Positions 16,789 to 25,228 of a stretch of DNA of 64,000 nt are shown here, one piece after another. Numbering within the stretch: position 1 is the first letter of the stretch; every line of letters begins with the position of its first letter. Under the pieces are notes generated by a model. It did not search any database, was not told where the DNA came from, and saw only the letters and a list, made by a program, of their open reading frames with translations. Made by a program: the position numbers and the translations under genes. The stretch lies in the NCBI RefSeq assembly GCF_026965555.1, contig NZ_CP114040.1, forward strand, positions 7,502,001 through 7,566,000. Reading direction: 5' to 3'. Source of the DNA: Nannocystis punicea (lineage in GTDB: Bacteria; Myxococcota_A; Polyangia; Nannocystales; Nannocystaceae).

Positions 16789-18300
16789 ATGACTGACTGT
16801 GACTGCGTGTTCGAGCGCCCCGAGCTGCCCGGGTTCGGCGACGACGAGCTGCTCGAGCAGGTCGAGCGCTGTGGGACATGTCCCAAAGTACAGCACGGCC
16901 CCGGCCGGATCCTGCTCGCGCGCCTGCAGGACAGCGCCCGCAACCTGCGGCGCGCCGCCAGCCGGGCCCGCCAGGCCGAGCGCGAGCTGGCCGAGCTGCG
17001 GGTCGACGTCGATCGCACCGAGCAGCGGATGGCCAACCTCGAGCGGGTCCACAAGGTCAGCACGCGCGAGGTCCTGCAGAAGAACGCGCTGCTGGCGATG
17101 ATCTCGAGCATCACGATCGCCGCCAACGAGGCCCAGACCGAGGCCGACGTCTACCGGATCTGCATGCACAAGGTCTGCTCCGCCTCCGGCTGGTCGCTCG
17201 CGCGCCTGACCCCCGCCAGCGGCGTGAGCAGCCGCTGGCACGTCGCCGACCGCCTCGCCGCCGAGTTCACCGGCCAGCTCGTCGACGGCGAGCCGACCGT
17301 GCTCGGCCTCGACGCCCTGCGCAGCGGCAAACCGGTGTGGGCGCCCGATCTGCGGGCCCGCCTCGACGCGCCGTGGATCGAGCGCGCCGCGGCGCTCGGC
17401 CTGCGCGGCGGCGCGGCGCTGCCGGTCGTGGTCGGCGGCCAGGTGATCGCGGTCGTCGAGTTCTTCGGCACCGCCGGCGAGGGCACCGCGACCGCGCTGA
17501 TGCTGGCGATGGCGACCATCGGCGCCGAGATCGGCCGCGTGCTCGCGCGCCTGCGCGCCGACGAGGCGGTGGCCCAGGCCCGCGACGCCGCCGAGGGCGC
17601 CAGCCGGACCAAGAGCGCCTTCCTGGCCGGGATGAGCCACGAGCTGCGGACCCCGCTGAACGCGATCCTCGGCTACGCCGACCTCGTGCACGAGATCCTC
17701 GACGAGCAGGGCGAGAAAGACCTGCGCGACGACATCGTCCGGATCCGCCAGGCCGGCGAGCACCTGCTGGGCCTCATCAACAACATCCTCGACCTGTCGA
17801 AGGTCGAGGCCGGCCGCATGCCGGTGCTGTGCGAGCGCTTCGACCTCGCGGCGCTGATCCGCGACACCGCCGACCTGCTCAAACCCCTGATGGATCGCCG
17901 CAACAACGTGGCCTGCCTCGACATCTCGGCCGAGCTCGCCGACGTCGAGACCGACCCCACTCTGGTGCGCCAGATCCTGTTCAACCTGATCAGCAACGCC
18001 TCGAAGTTCACCGACGCCGGGACGATCACGATCGCCGCCTCGCGCCCGACCGACCCGAGCGGCGCGCCGTGGTTCCAGCTCTCGGTCGCCGACACGGGCG
18101 TCGGCATGACCGAAGAACAGTGCGCCCAGCTGTTCGAGCCCTACCGCCAGGCCGACCCCCGCCTCGGCCGCCGCGCCGGCGGCACCGGCCTCGGCCTGAC
18201 GCTCTGCCGCGGCCTCTGCACCCTCCTCGGCGGCACGATCGCCGTCTACAGCGCGCCCGGCCGCGGCTCGTGCTTCACGGTCCGCCTGCCCCTGCGCTGA
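16789..18300 (+). CDS. GAF-domain sensor histidine kinase
   Basis: 503 residues. A Cys-bearing N-terminus (TDCDCVF, CGTCPK) leads to a coiled coil (45-95), a GAF domain (about 110-255), and a HisKA/HATPase module. Kinase boxes are complete: H-box SHELRTPLNAILGYAD, N-box LFNLISNASKFT, G1 ADTGVGM, F-box LFEPY and G2 GGTGLGL. There is no receiver domain or membrane segment, so it is a soluble sensor that must signal to a separate response regulator not present nearby. It is transcriptionally coupled to the FIST gene. A 14 bp unit lies in frame at 16876-16903 and supplies the CGTCPKVQHG segment. Confidence 0.92.
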   Translation: MTDCDCVFERPELPGFGDDELLEQVERCGTCPKVQHGPGRILLARLQDSARNLRRAASRARQAERELAELRVDVDRTEQRMANLERVHKVSTREVLQKNALLAMISSITIAANEAQTEADVYRICMHKVCSASGWSLARLTPASGVSSRWHVADRLAAEFTGQLVDGEPTVLGLDALRSGKPVWAPDLRARLDAPWIERAAALGLRGGAALPVVVGGQVIAVVEFFGTAGEGTATALMLAMATIGAEIGRVLARLRADEAVAQARDAAEGASRTKSAFLAGMSHELRTPLNAILGYADLVHEILDEQGEKDLRDDIVRIRQAGEHLLGLINNILDLSKVEAGRMPVLCERFDLAALIRDTADLLKPLMDRRNNVACLDISAELADVETDPTLVRQILFNLISNASKFTDAGTITIAASRPTDPSGAPWFQLSVADTGVGMTEEQCAQLFEPYRQADPRLGRRAGGTGLGLTLCRGLCTLLGGTIAVYSAPGRGSCFTVRLPLR

Positions 18301-18331
18301 TTGGCGGCCGGCGCGGAGGATGGTCGCTCGA

Positions 18332-18387
18332 ACATGTCTTGAGGGGCATGGGTGAACGAGCATGTCCTGTGAGACATGTCTTCCAGC
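18332..18387. repeat. Four 14 bp units ending at a stop codon
   Basis: ACATGTCTTGAGGG, GCATGGGTGAACGA, GCATGTCCTGTGAG and ACATGTCTTCCAGC run in exact 14 base phase and end directly at the stop codon (18388) of the convergent metallophosphoesterase gene, 31 bases after the histidine kinase stop. Confidence 0.8.
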
Positions 18388-19197
18388 TCACAGCTCTGCC
18401 CGCTCGAGGAGGACGGCGCGGGCGTCGACGTTGAGGACCTGGGTGCCGCGCGCCAGCTCGGCGAGCGGCTCGTGCCAGTGAGAGTGGCCGCAGACGACGA
18501 GGGTGTCGCGGCCGTCGACGGCGTCGCGCACGTCGGGGTTGCCGAACCGGCGCGGGCCGGCGTCGGGGCCCTCGTGGAGGACGAGCAGGTGCGGGCGCGC
18601 CGGCAGGAGGCGGCGGATCGCGGCCACGAACTCGTCGGGCGGGCGACGGTTGGGCTTGCCGGGGCGCCCGCAGATCCCGCCGACGCCGGCGATTCGCAGG
18701 TCGTCGAGCTCGACCTGGCGACCGTCGAGGAGGTGGACCCCGGGCTCGCGCGCGAAGCGGGTCTGCTCGGTCGGCTTGCCGAACAGATCGTGGTTGCCGG
18801 CGACGCCGGCGACCCAGCGGAAGCGCGCGGCGAAGGCCCGCCAGACGTCGCGGACTTCCCCGGTCGCGCCGAGGCGATCGGCCGCCGGCGCGGCGTAGAG
18901 GTCGCCCGCGAGGACGACGCCGGTGAAGGCGGGATCGGGCACGGAATCGAGCTCGGCCAGGGTGCCGTACTCCTCGGCCAGCGCCTCGCCGAGCAGCCGC
19001 AGGGCCCCACCGGCCTCGCTCGTCGCAGCCCGCCCCTGCAGGTCGGAGGTGACGAGCAGGGCGTCGAGCTGCGCCGGCAATTGGTCGACGCGCGCGCGCA
19101 GCAGCGGCAGCTCGCGCGTCTGCGACCCGCCGCGCGGCGCGGCGTCGAGGTACGTGAGCACGTGGAACGGCTCGCGGTCGATCTGCACGATCCGCAT
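18388..19197 (-). CDS. Calcineurin-like metallophosphoesterase
   Basis: 269 residues. The order of dimetal motifs is that of the superfamily: TSDLQG (first Asp, with Gln where His is usual), VVLAGDLY, VAGNHDLFG, LVLHEGPD and the terminal GHSHWH. Substrate is unknown; small members act on phosphodiesters or phosphoproteins. The protein has no signal peptide. ATG 19197 is preceded after six bases by TACTCT, the leaderless pattern of this window, which rules out the longer reading with a Met 39 codons upstream. Convergent with the histidine kinase gene. Confidence 0.87.
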   Translation of the reverse strand: MRIVQIDREPFHVLTYLDAAPRGGSQTRELPLLRARVDQLPAQLDALLVTSDLQGRAATSEAGGALRLLGEALAEEYGTLAELDSVPDPAFTGVVLAGDLYAAPAADRLGATGEVRDVWRAFAARFRWVAGVAGNHDLFGKPTEQTRFAREPGVHLLDGRQVELDDLRIAGVGGICGRPGKPNRRPPDEFVAAIRRLLPARPHLLVLHEGPDAGPRRFGNPDVRDAVDGRDTLVVCGHSHWHEPLAELARGTQVLNVDARAVLLERAEL

Positions 19198-19203
19198 CGG
19201 CGC

Positions 19204-19209
19204 AGAGTA
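19204..19209 (-). promoter_or_regulatory. TACTCT, -10-like element of a leaderless start
   Basis: On the minus strand TACTCT precedes the ATG at 19197 by six bases. Confidence 0.5.
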
Positions 19210-19310
19210 GCCGCGTTCGCCTCGCTTCACCAGGGAGGCGGTGACAACCCCGCCGGCACACTGGAGCGCCGCGACCGCGCGGTTTCGGTCGCCGGGGGGT
19301 TGCTCATGAG

Positions 19311-19366
19311 ACATGTCTGTCTAGACATGTACATTGTAACATGTCCATGCATGCATGCATGACGGG
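19311..19366. repeat. Four 14 bp units downstream of the WD40-like kinase gene
   Basis: ACATGTCTGTCTAG, ACATGTACATTGTA, ACATGTCCATGCAT and GCATGCATGACGGG keep 14 base phase. The run is unusually AT-rich for the region and consists almost wholly of nested palindromes. Confidence 0.8.
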
Positions 19367-19431
19367 ATCGAGGTGCGCGGGCGCGGATGGCTTTTCGGCC
19401 AGCCGTGCCCGGAGAGCGGCGCGCGCCCGCG

Positions 19432-22400
19432 TCACGGCCCGAGCCTGGCCGCGCGCTCGCGCAGCCAGGCGTGCAGCGCCTCCGGCTCGCGCGGGACCAT
19501 GCCGAAAGCGAAGCGATGGATCTCGCCGTCCTCGCGCGTCACGAGCTCTCGGTCGGGCGTGACGTGCAACAGGCGCGCGAAGCCCCGGGTCTTCCACAGC
19601 GGCGTGGCGGTCAAGCGCTCGAGGTCCCACGCCTGCACGAAGTCGCCGACGGCGGCGAACAGCAAGTCGCCGCCGGGCTCGAATTGCAGGTTCCAGATGT
19701 TGGCGCCGGCGTCGACCGTGCGGACCGAGCCGTTCGCGACGTCGACGAGGAGCAGCCGCTCACTCTCGGTGACGGCGATCCGTGCGCCGTCGTGGGCAAT
19801 ACGCAGGCCGAAGGAGCCCTCGGTGCCCAGGCTCCGGCCGAGGTCGAGCTGACGCGTCGCGCCGGTCGTGAGGTCGTGGAGGACGATCGTCCCGGTGCCG
19901 AGCCGGAGCGCGACCAGCCAGCGGTCGTCGCCGGACAGGTCCGCCATGATCGTCTCCATCGGATCTCCCGGAACGGGCACCGGAGTGATCGCGCCGTCGC
20001 GGAACACCTGCACGCCGCGGTCCGCGGACGTCGCTACGAGCCGAGAACCGGCGCGAGCGTAGACGAGGTTGGGGAGCTTCTTGGTGCCGACGTCGAAGCT
20101 GCGCGGGGCGGCGTCGGGGTCGGTCCACACATGGGCGGCGCCGCGGACGGTAAGCACGGCGAAGCCCCGGCCGTCGGGCGCGAGGAAGGCCCTGCGGATC
20201 GGCTCGGCGACGCCGGCGATCGCCCGCGGCTGCGCCGAATCGGCGGGGTAGAGATGGAGAGCGTCGCCGTGCGGCACGAGCACCCGGCCGTCCTCGTCGA
20301 TCGCCATCCACCCGGTTTTTTCGTCGGCGGCGAGGCACGGCGCGAGCGGCTGGGCCGCGCCGGTGCGGCTGTCGATCCGCACCAGCGCGCCGCTCGGCTT
20401 GTGGTGGCGGACGAGGAACTTGCCGTCCGGCGAGTTGTGGTGGGCGGTGTCGGCCATGCCACGGTACAGGTCGACGATCGCGTGCGCGGGGTCGCGTCGC
20501 TCCCACACGTCGATCGCAGCGCCTCGCGCGGCGAGGTAGCGCCCGGCGTGATCGAGCTGGCCCCCATCGCGGGCGGATCCGGCGACGAAGCGACGGACGA
20601 CGGCGCCGGTGGTCAGATCGCCGAGATCGAGCGGTCGCCGGGGCTGCTGCTCCCGCGGGGTCTCGAGCGCGTAATGGCGGGAGTCGGCGAGCAGGCGATC
20701 GAAGTCCTGGATTGAGTGCTGCCATTGACAATCCGCGGCCAGCGGCAGGGCGGCGCACAGGATCCGGCCGTCGTCGGTGCGGCGCGTGAGGCCGACGAGC
20801 CCGCCGAGCTCCGCGGCGACGACCACGTCGCTGCGCCACTCCTGCGCGGTCGCACCCGCGAGGTCCCACGCGATCAGGCGCGTCACCCCGTCGCGCTCGC
20901 TCGTGCCGAGCAGGGTCCGACCGTCGCCGACGACGTCGATGAGGTCGCTCAGGACGCCGAGCGCGGGAGCGCTGCGGGTCTCGCCCGTGGTGCGGTCCCA
21001 GATCGTGAGGGTGTCGTCGCCGAGGCGCCCGCGCACGAAGAACCGGGCGTCGGGCGATACGAGCCCGCGGGACTCTCGATCGCCGCCGTCGTGCTCGGGG
21101 AAGGCGCCCTCGACCGGCTGCCCGGTCCGCAGATCGAGGGCGACGATCGGCAGGGCGCGCTGGCGGATCAACCACCGCTCGTCGGCGGTGATCATGAGAT
21201 CGGTGTGAGGCGACGAAGCCTGCGGCGGCGCGGCGCGCCAGGTCGGCCACGCGCCAGCCTGCGCGGAGGCGCCGACCAGGGAGTCGCCGAGCGCGGCGCT
21301 CCACGCCTGTCCGCTCGGGGCCAAGACCATCTCGCCGGCGCGCTGGCCGAGGTTTGCGATCCGCTCGCCCGGCCGATCGTCGGCGGTCCAGCGCCAGACG
21401 CCGCCTGCCGCGTCCTGGGCGAAGACCGCCCCGGCCTGCGCGGCCGGAGCGACGCTCAGGAGCTCGGCCTCGGGACCGACGAGGGCGACGTCCGGGAGGC
21501 CGCGGGCCAGCGCCGCGAGGGCCAGGGTGCGCGCTTCGACGGCGTCGGCGGGCACGATCGCCTCGAGCTGCGCGAGCGTCCGAATCACTCCGGCCGGGTC
21601 GCGCTCGAGCAGGCCCCGCGCGTGCGCGAGGCTCCTGGCGAGGGTCTGTCGATCGACCTCGGCGCGGGCGCTCACCACTTCGCGTCCGAGCTCGGCGCGC
21701 TGCTCGGCGTCGGCGCGCCGGAGGTGTTCACCGGCCCACCACGCGCCGGCGGTGAGGAAGCCGGCGAGGCCCATGGAGGCCGCGGTCCAGCGCTGTCGCC
21801 GGCGCCTTCGGGCCGCGGGATCGCCGGACAGCGCAGCGAGCAGGGCCGACATCGACGGCCAGCGCTGCTCCGGATCGGCTCTCAGGCCGCGCAGCAAGGC
21901 CGCGCGGACCCACGGCGGCACGTCGGTCGACCTCGGCGGCGGGGTCACCCGCTCCGAACGGACCGAGTCGACGAGCTCGTCGAGGGTCTTGCCGGCGAAC
22001 GGCCGGTTGCCGTAGAGCGCCTCGTAGAGGGCGACGCAGAAGCTGAATTGATCGGTGCGAGCGTCGCCCTTGCCGGCCGCGAGCTGCTCGGGAGCCATGT
22101 ACGCGGGCGTGCCGAGCACTGCGCCGGTGGTGGTGAGCGTGTGCGTGAGGTCGTGGGGCTCCGCGGCGTCGGCGAGACCGCGGACCTCGGCGGCGCCGTC
22201 GACCTGCGCGAGGCCGAAGTCGAGGACGCGGACGCGGCCGTCGCCGCCGAACATCGCGTTGTGCGGCTTGAAGTCGCGGTGGACGATGCCGTGCGCGTGC
22301 GCGGCGGCCAGACCCTCGCCGGCCTGGCGGAACACCTCGAGGACGGCTCGCCACGGGCGCGGCTCGGCGTCGAGCCAGGCGCGCAAGGTCGGCCCGGCGA

Positions 22401-22860
22401 GGTGCTCCATGGCGACGAAGATCTCGCGGCCGTCGAGCTCGCCGACCTCGTAGACGTGGACGACGTTGGGGTGCGACAGCCGGGCCAGCGCCCGCGCCTC
22501 GCGGAGGGTCCGCGCGACCGCCTCGGGGCTGCCGAGCCGGCTCGGTCGCAACAGCTTGAGCGCGAGCTTGCGTTCGAGGCGGCCGTCGTAGGCGGCGTAG
22601 ACGATGCCCATGCCGCCGGCGCCGAGGCGCTCGAGCAGGCGGTAGCGACCGAGCTGCACGGGCTCGGGGTCGGTCCCGAACAGGGCGGCGGCGACGGTGC
22701 GCTTGGCGCGGACGTGTTCCGGCGTGACCAGCACGTCCGGCCGCATCTCCGGCGACAGCAGGGTGTCCGGCGACAGCGAGTCGGCGCCTGCGGAGCCGTC
22801 GGGGTGCGTGGCGTCGCCTTCTTCGATCTTCTTCACGAGCTGAGCGAGGTGGTGGAGCAT
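19432..22860 (-). CDS. Serine/threonine kinase with C-terminal WD40-like propeller
   Basis: 1142 residues from ATG 22860. Kinase domain at about 70-335: glycine loop GAGGMGIVY, Lys in LALKLLR, IVHRDFKPHNAM, VLDFGLAQ and YMAPEQ. A single membrane helix (GLAGFLTAGAWWAG) near residue 360 separates it from a coiled segment and a 700-residue beta-propeller-like region with DLRTGQP, DLTTGAT and WDRTTGET blade motifs. This is a transmembrane sensor kinase layout. A GTG at 22923 would overlap the end of the upstream sigma factor gene by 20 bases and add 21 residues; in either case the two genes are co-transcribed. The kinase may control that sigma factor. Confidence 0.9.
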   Translation of the reverse strand: MLHHLAQLVKKIEEGDATHPDGSAGADSLSPDTLLSPEMRPDVLVTPEHVRAKRTVAAALFGTDPEPVQLGRYRLLERLGAGGMGIVYAAYDGRLERKLALKLLRPSRLGSPEAVARTLREARALARLSHPNVVHVYEVGELDGREIFVAMEHLAGPTLRAWLDAEPRPWRAVLEVFRQAGEGLAAAHAHGIVHRDFKPHNAMFGGDGRVRVLDFGLAQVDGAAEVRGLADAAEPHDLTHTLTTTGAVLGTPAYMAPEQLAAGKGDARTDQFSFCVALYEALYGNRPFAGKTLDELVDSVRSERVTPPPRSTDVPPWVRAALLRGLRADPEQRWPSMSALLAALSGDPAARRRRRQRWTAASMGLAGFLTAGAWWAGEHLRRADAEQRAELGREVVSARAEVDRQTLARSLAHARGLLERDPAGVIRTLAQLEAIVPADAVEARTLALAALARGLPDVALVGPEAELLSVAPAAQAGAVFAQDAAGGVWRWTADDRPGERIANLGQRAGEMVLAPSGQAWSAALGDSLVGASAQAGAWPTWRAAPPQASSPHTDLMITADERWLIRQRALPIVALDLRTGQPVEGAFPEHDGGDRESRGLVSPDARFFVRGRLGDDTLTIWDRTTGETRSAPALGVLSDLIDVVGDGRTLLGTSERDGVTRLIAWDLAGATAQEWRSDVVVAAELGGLVGLTRRTDDGRILCAALPLAADCQWQHSIQDFDRLLADSRHYALETPREQQPRRPLDLGDLTTGAVVRRFVAGSARDGGQLDHAGRYLAARGAAIDVWERRDPAHAIVDLYRGMADTAHHNSPDGKFLVRHHKPSGALVRIDSRTGAAQPLAPCLAADEKTGWMAIDEDGRVLVPHGDALHLYPADSAQPRAIAGVAEPIRRAFLAPDGRGFAVLTVRGAAHVWTDPDAAPRSFDVGTKKLPNLVYARAGSRLVATSADRGVQVFRDGAITPVPVPGDPMETIMADLSGDDRWLVALRLGTGTIVLHDLTTGATRQLDLGRSLGTEGSFGLRIAHDGARIAVTESERLLLVDVANGSVRTVDAGANIWNLQFEPGGDLLFAAVGDFVQAWDLERLTATPLWKTRGFARLLHVTPDRELVTREDGEIHRFAFGMVPREPEALHAWLRERAARLGP

Positions 22861-22903
22861 GCCGGCGTGGTTCGAGCCGCGCCGATCCGGATCACGGAAA
22901 TTT

Positions 22904-23527
22904 TCACGGTCGTTCGCGCGCACGCGCGCGGACCGCGGCGGCCCAGCTCTCGAGGCCGCGGAAGGTGCTGAGCGCGAGCTCGGGGGTGGCCGCCAGCCGC
23001 TCGATCGCCTCGCGCAGCTGCTCGCGCCCGCGGCGGAGCCGCGACTTCACCGTGCCCTGCGGGATCTCGAGCGCCGCCGCGACCTCGGCGACCGAGCACT
23101 GCTCCCAGTAGTGCAGCTCGAGCACGACCTGCAGCTCGAGCGCGATCGACCGCAGCGCGGCGAGCAGCAGCCGCTGCTCCTCGCGCTCGACGAGGACCCC
23201 CGCGAGCGAGGGATCGAGGCCTGCGACCGATTGGCTGGCGAGGTCGACCGGGGCGCTGGCGCGGCGCTTGTAGTGGAGGCAGAGCTGGCGGTACGCGATC
23301 GCGAACAGGTAGCTGCGGAAGCTGCCGTCGCCGCGGAAGCGCGGCATGCCCTCGACGCAGGCGAGGAAGGTCTTTTGGATCAGCTCGGTCCCGGCGTCGC
23401 CGACCTTGTTGACGAAGAAGCGCGCGACGGCCTCGTAGTAGCGCTCGAACAGCCGCTGACCCGCCGCGCGCTCGCCTCGTCGCCAGGCTTCCAGCAGGGC
23501 CTCGTCGTCGTCGCTCTCGGTGGCCAC
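22904..23527 (-). CDS. ECF-type sigma-70 family RNA polymerase sigma factor
   Basis: 207 residues. Region 2 spans about 15-85 (LFERYYEAVARFFVNKVGD, then FRSYLFAIAYRQLCLHYKRR) and region 4 about 120-180 (LELHYWEQCSVAEVAAALE, IPQGTVKSRLRRGREQLRE). The hydrophobic-helix spacing matches ECF sigma factors; no anti-sigma gene is adjacent. Instead a kinase gene follows with the stop 43 bases from its ATG, the layout of kinase-linked ECF groups. GTG 23527 is preceded by TATAGT with an eight-base gap, suggesting leaderless expression. Confidence 0.9.
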   Translation of the reverse strand: MATESDDDEALLEAWRRGERAAGQRLFERYYEAVARFFVNKVGDAGTELIQKTFLACVEGMPRFRGDGSFRSYLFAIAYRQLCLHYKRRASAPVDLASQSVAGLDPSLAGVLVEREEQRLLLAALRSIALELQVVLELHYWEQCSVAEVAAALEIPQGTVKSRLRRGREQLREAIERLAATPELALSTFRGLESWAAAVRARARERP

Positions 23528-23535
23528 GACCGAGC

Positions 23536-23541
23536 ACTATA
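23536..23541 (-). promoter_or_regulatory. TATAGT, -10-like element of a leaderless start
   Basis: TATAGT precedes the sigma factor GTG (23527) by eight bases; the TPR kinase gene at 30666 has an identical hexamer and gap. Confidence 0.65.
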
Positions 23542-23690
23542 GCGCGGGCGGCCGCGCGTGTCACAGGCCGGCAGGGTTCTCCGGGCCGAGCACGGGCGGT
23601 CGCCGGCCGAGGCGTGACTCGCGGTGTGAGACGTCCAGCCGCCGCAGCTGCGGCGGCCCCGGATCAGGCGCGCGTCGGAGGTCGCTATGC

Positions 23691-23732
23691 AGATGTCCGA
23701 TGGGTCCTGTCCCTTCAGACAGGTTGCTTCAG
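23691..23732. repeat. Three 14 bp units next to the oxidoreductase stop codon
   Basis: AGATGTCCGATGGG, TCCTGTCCCTTCAG and ACAGGTTGCTTCAG keep exact phase and end two bases from the stop codon at 23735. TCTGAAGGGACAGG-type pairing would form a hairpin at the transcript end. Confidence 0.75.
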
Positions 23733-23734
23733 CG

Positions 23735-24754
23735 TCAGTCGACCATGCGGACCACCACCTTGCCCTTCGCGCGCCCGGACTCGAGGTGCGCGAAGGCCTC
23801 GCCGATCTGCGCGAACGGGACCACACGGTCGATCACCACCTCGAGCGTCCCTTCGTCGATGCGACGCGCCAGGTCGGCCAGATCGGCGCCGCTCGGGTGC
23901 ATGAACAAATAGCGGTAGCGGACCTTGCGGAAGGCCCCGCGGACGCGCAGCCCGGCGCTCGCCACCCAGAACAGCGCCGCCAGCCCGTAGCGGCCGCCGA
24001 GGTCCTTCAGGGCCGTCTGCGGCTCCGGGACCCCCGCGATCGACAGCACCAGCCCGCCGCGCTTTACCACCGCGAACGATCGCGTCAGAGTGTCGCCGCC
24101 GACGAGGTCGAACGCCCCGTCGTAATCCGCCAGCACCGTCTCGAACGCCTGCTTCGTGTAATCGACGACCACATCGGCGCCGAGGCGGCGGACCAGCGCC
24201 TCACCCCGGGGCGAGGCCGTGGTCGCCACCTCCGCGCCGAACTGTTTGGCCAGCTGCAGCGCGAACGTCCCGACCCCGCCCGCTCCGCCGGGGATGAACA
24301 GGCGCCGGCCGGGGGACGCGTGCAGCTCGTCGCGCAGCCCCTGGAGGGCCGTCAGCCCTGCCAGCGGCACCGCGGCCGCGGCCGCGAAGTCGAGCTGCTG
24401 CGGCATCTTCGCCACCAGCGACTCGGCCACGCACGCGTACTCCGCGAACGCCCCCATCAAGTCCTTGTCGACCCGCGCGAACACGCGGTCGCCGGGCGCG
24501 AAGCGTGTCACGCCCGGCCCGCACGCCTCGACGATCCCCGCCAGCTCGTTGCCCAGCACGATCGGCAGCGGATAGCTGCGGATGACCCGCAGCTGGCCCG
24601 CGCGGGTCTTGTAGTCGACCGGGTTGAGGCCCGCCGCGTGCACGCGGATCCGCAGCTCGTTCGGGCCGGGCGTCGGCACCGGCACCTCGCGCAGCTCTGC
24701 CGCCGCCGGGCCGCCGTAGCGCGTCAACACGTACGCTCGCATCGTCGTCGTCAT
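23735..24754 (-). CDS. NADPH-dependent quinone oxidoreductase (MDR, zeta-crystallin-like)
   Basis: 339 residues. A GroES-like N-terminal domain (ELRIRVHAAGLNPVDYKTR, LPIVLGNELAGIV) is followed by a Rossmann domain with nucleotide motif GGAGGVGTFALQLAKQFGA. Structural and catalytic zinc ligands are absent, as in quinone reductases and RTN4IP1-like enzymes, so it probably reduces quinones or enones with NADPH in the cytoplasm. ATG 24754 follows TACACT after eight bases. The gene stands alone. Confidence 0.9.
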   Translation of the reverse strand: MTTTMRAYVLTRYGGPAAAELREVPVPTPGPNELRIRVHAAGLNPVDYKTRAGQLRVIRSYPLPIVLGNELAGIVEACGPGVTRFAPGDRVFARVDKDLMGAFAEYACVAESLVAKMPQQLDFAAAAAVPLAGLTALQGLRDELHASPGRRLFIPGGAGGVGTFALQLAKQFGAEVATTASPRGEALVRRLGADVVVDYTKQAFETVLADYDGAFDLVGGDTLTRSFAVVKRGGLVLSIAGVPEPQTALKDLGGRYGLAALFWVASAGLRVRGAFRKVRYRYLFMHPSGADLADLARRIDEGTLEVVIDRVVPFAQIGEAFAHLESGRAKGKVVVRMVD

Positions 24755-24762
24755 GGCGGCAG

Positions 24763-24768
24763 AGTGTA
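24763..24768 (-). promoter_or_regulatory. TACACT, -10-like element of a leaderless start
   Basis: TACACT lies eight bases before the ATG at 24754 on the minus strand. Confidence 0.55.
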
Positions 24769-24807
24769 CGTACTCGAACGTCCGGCCGCGAGCCAGTCTC
24801 GCAGGCC

Positions 24808-25155
24808 TCAGGTCGCCCGGAATTGTTGGGGCATGCCGTCCTCGACCGTGATCGTCACCACCACGTCGACGGGCCCCGCCGCGGCCACGTGGAGGATGAA
24901 CGCCACTCCGCCCGAGTGCGGCGACACGTTCGACACCCACACGTCCGCGTCGCCGAGCGAGAAGATGAACTCCTGCAGCGCGTCGCCGTTGGGGCCGATC
25001 ACGTAGCCCGCCCCGTAGTCGGTCGCCTCTGCGGCCGTCACGTGGACGATCGACAGCGGCGTGATCGGCGGGTAGATGCCCCACTTGAAGTCCAGGCGCT
25101 TGCGCCCGAGCAGGCCGTGCTCCTTGCCGTAGAAGACTCGAATCGACTTCGCCAC
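24808..25155 (-). CDS. Small hypothetical beta-rich protein
   Basis: 115 residues from a GTG at 25155. The sequence is almost entirely short beta-strands (SIRVFYGKEHG, PLSIVHVTAAE, GVAFILHVAAAGPVDVVVTI) with no signal peptide and no Cys, consistent with a small beta-sandwich. Codon usage and strand regularity support coding; the family is not recognised. The start is uncertain because no ribosome binding site or TAnnnT element is obvious. It lies between two minus-strand genes but 74 bases from the next. Confidence 0.6.
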   Translation of the reverse strand: MAKSIRVFYGKEHGLLGRKRLDFKWGIYPPITPLSIVHVTAAEATDYGAGYVIGPNGDALQEFIFSLGDADVWVSNVSPHSGGVAFILHVAAAGPVDVVVTITVEDGMPQQFRAT

Positions 25156-25228
25156 GACGACTTCATGGCATGGGCCACGGTCGCTGCCAGCGCCGCCCGA
25201 CCGTGTGCGCCCCGCCATGCGCGGTGGA

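Noticed and set aside
11800..18300. A single 2166-codon open frame on the plus strand
   Set aside because: It crosses the ends of several genes. Only its last part (the histidine kinase) has protein-like sequence; the rest is Arg/Ala/Pro/Gly shadow from GC-rich codons.
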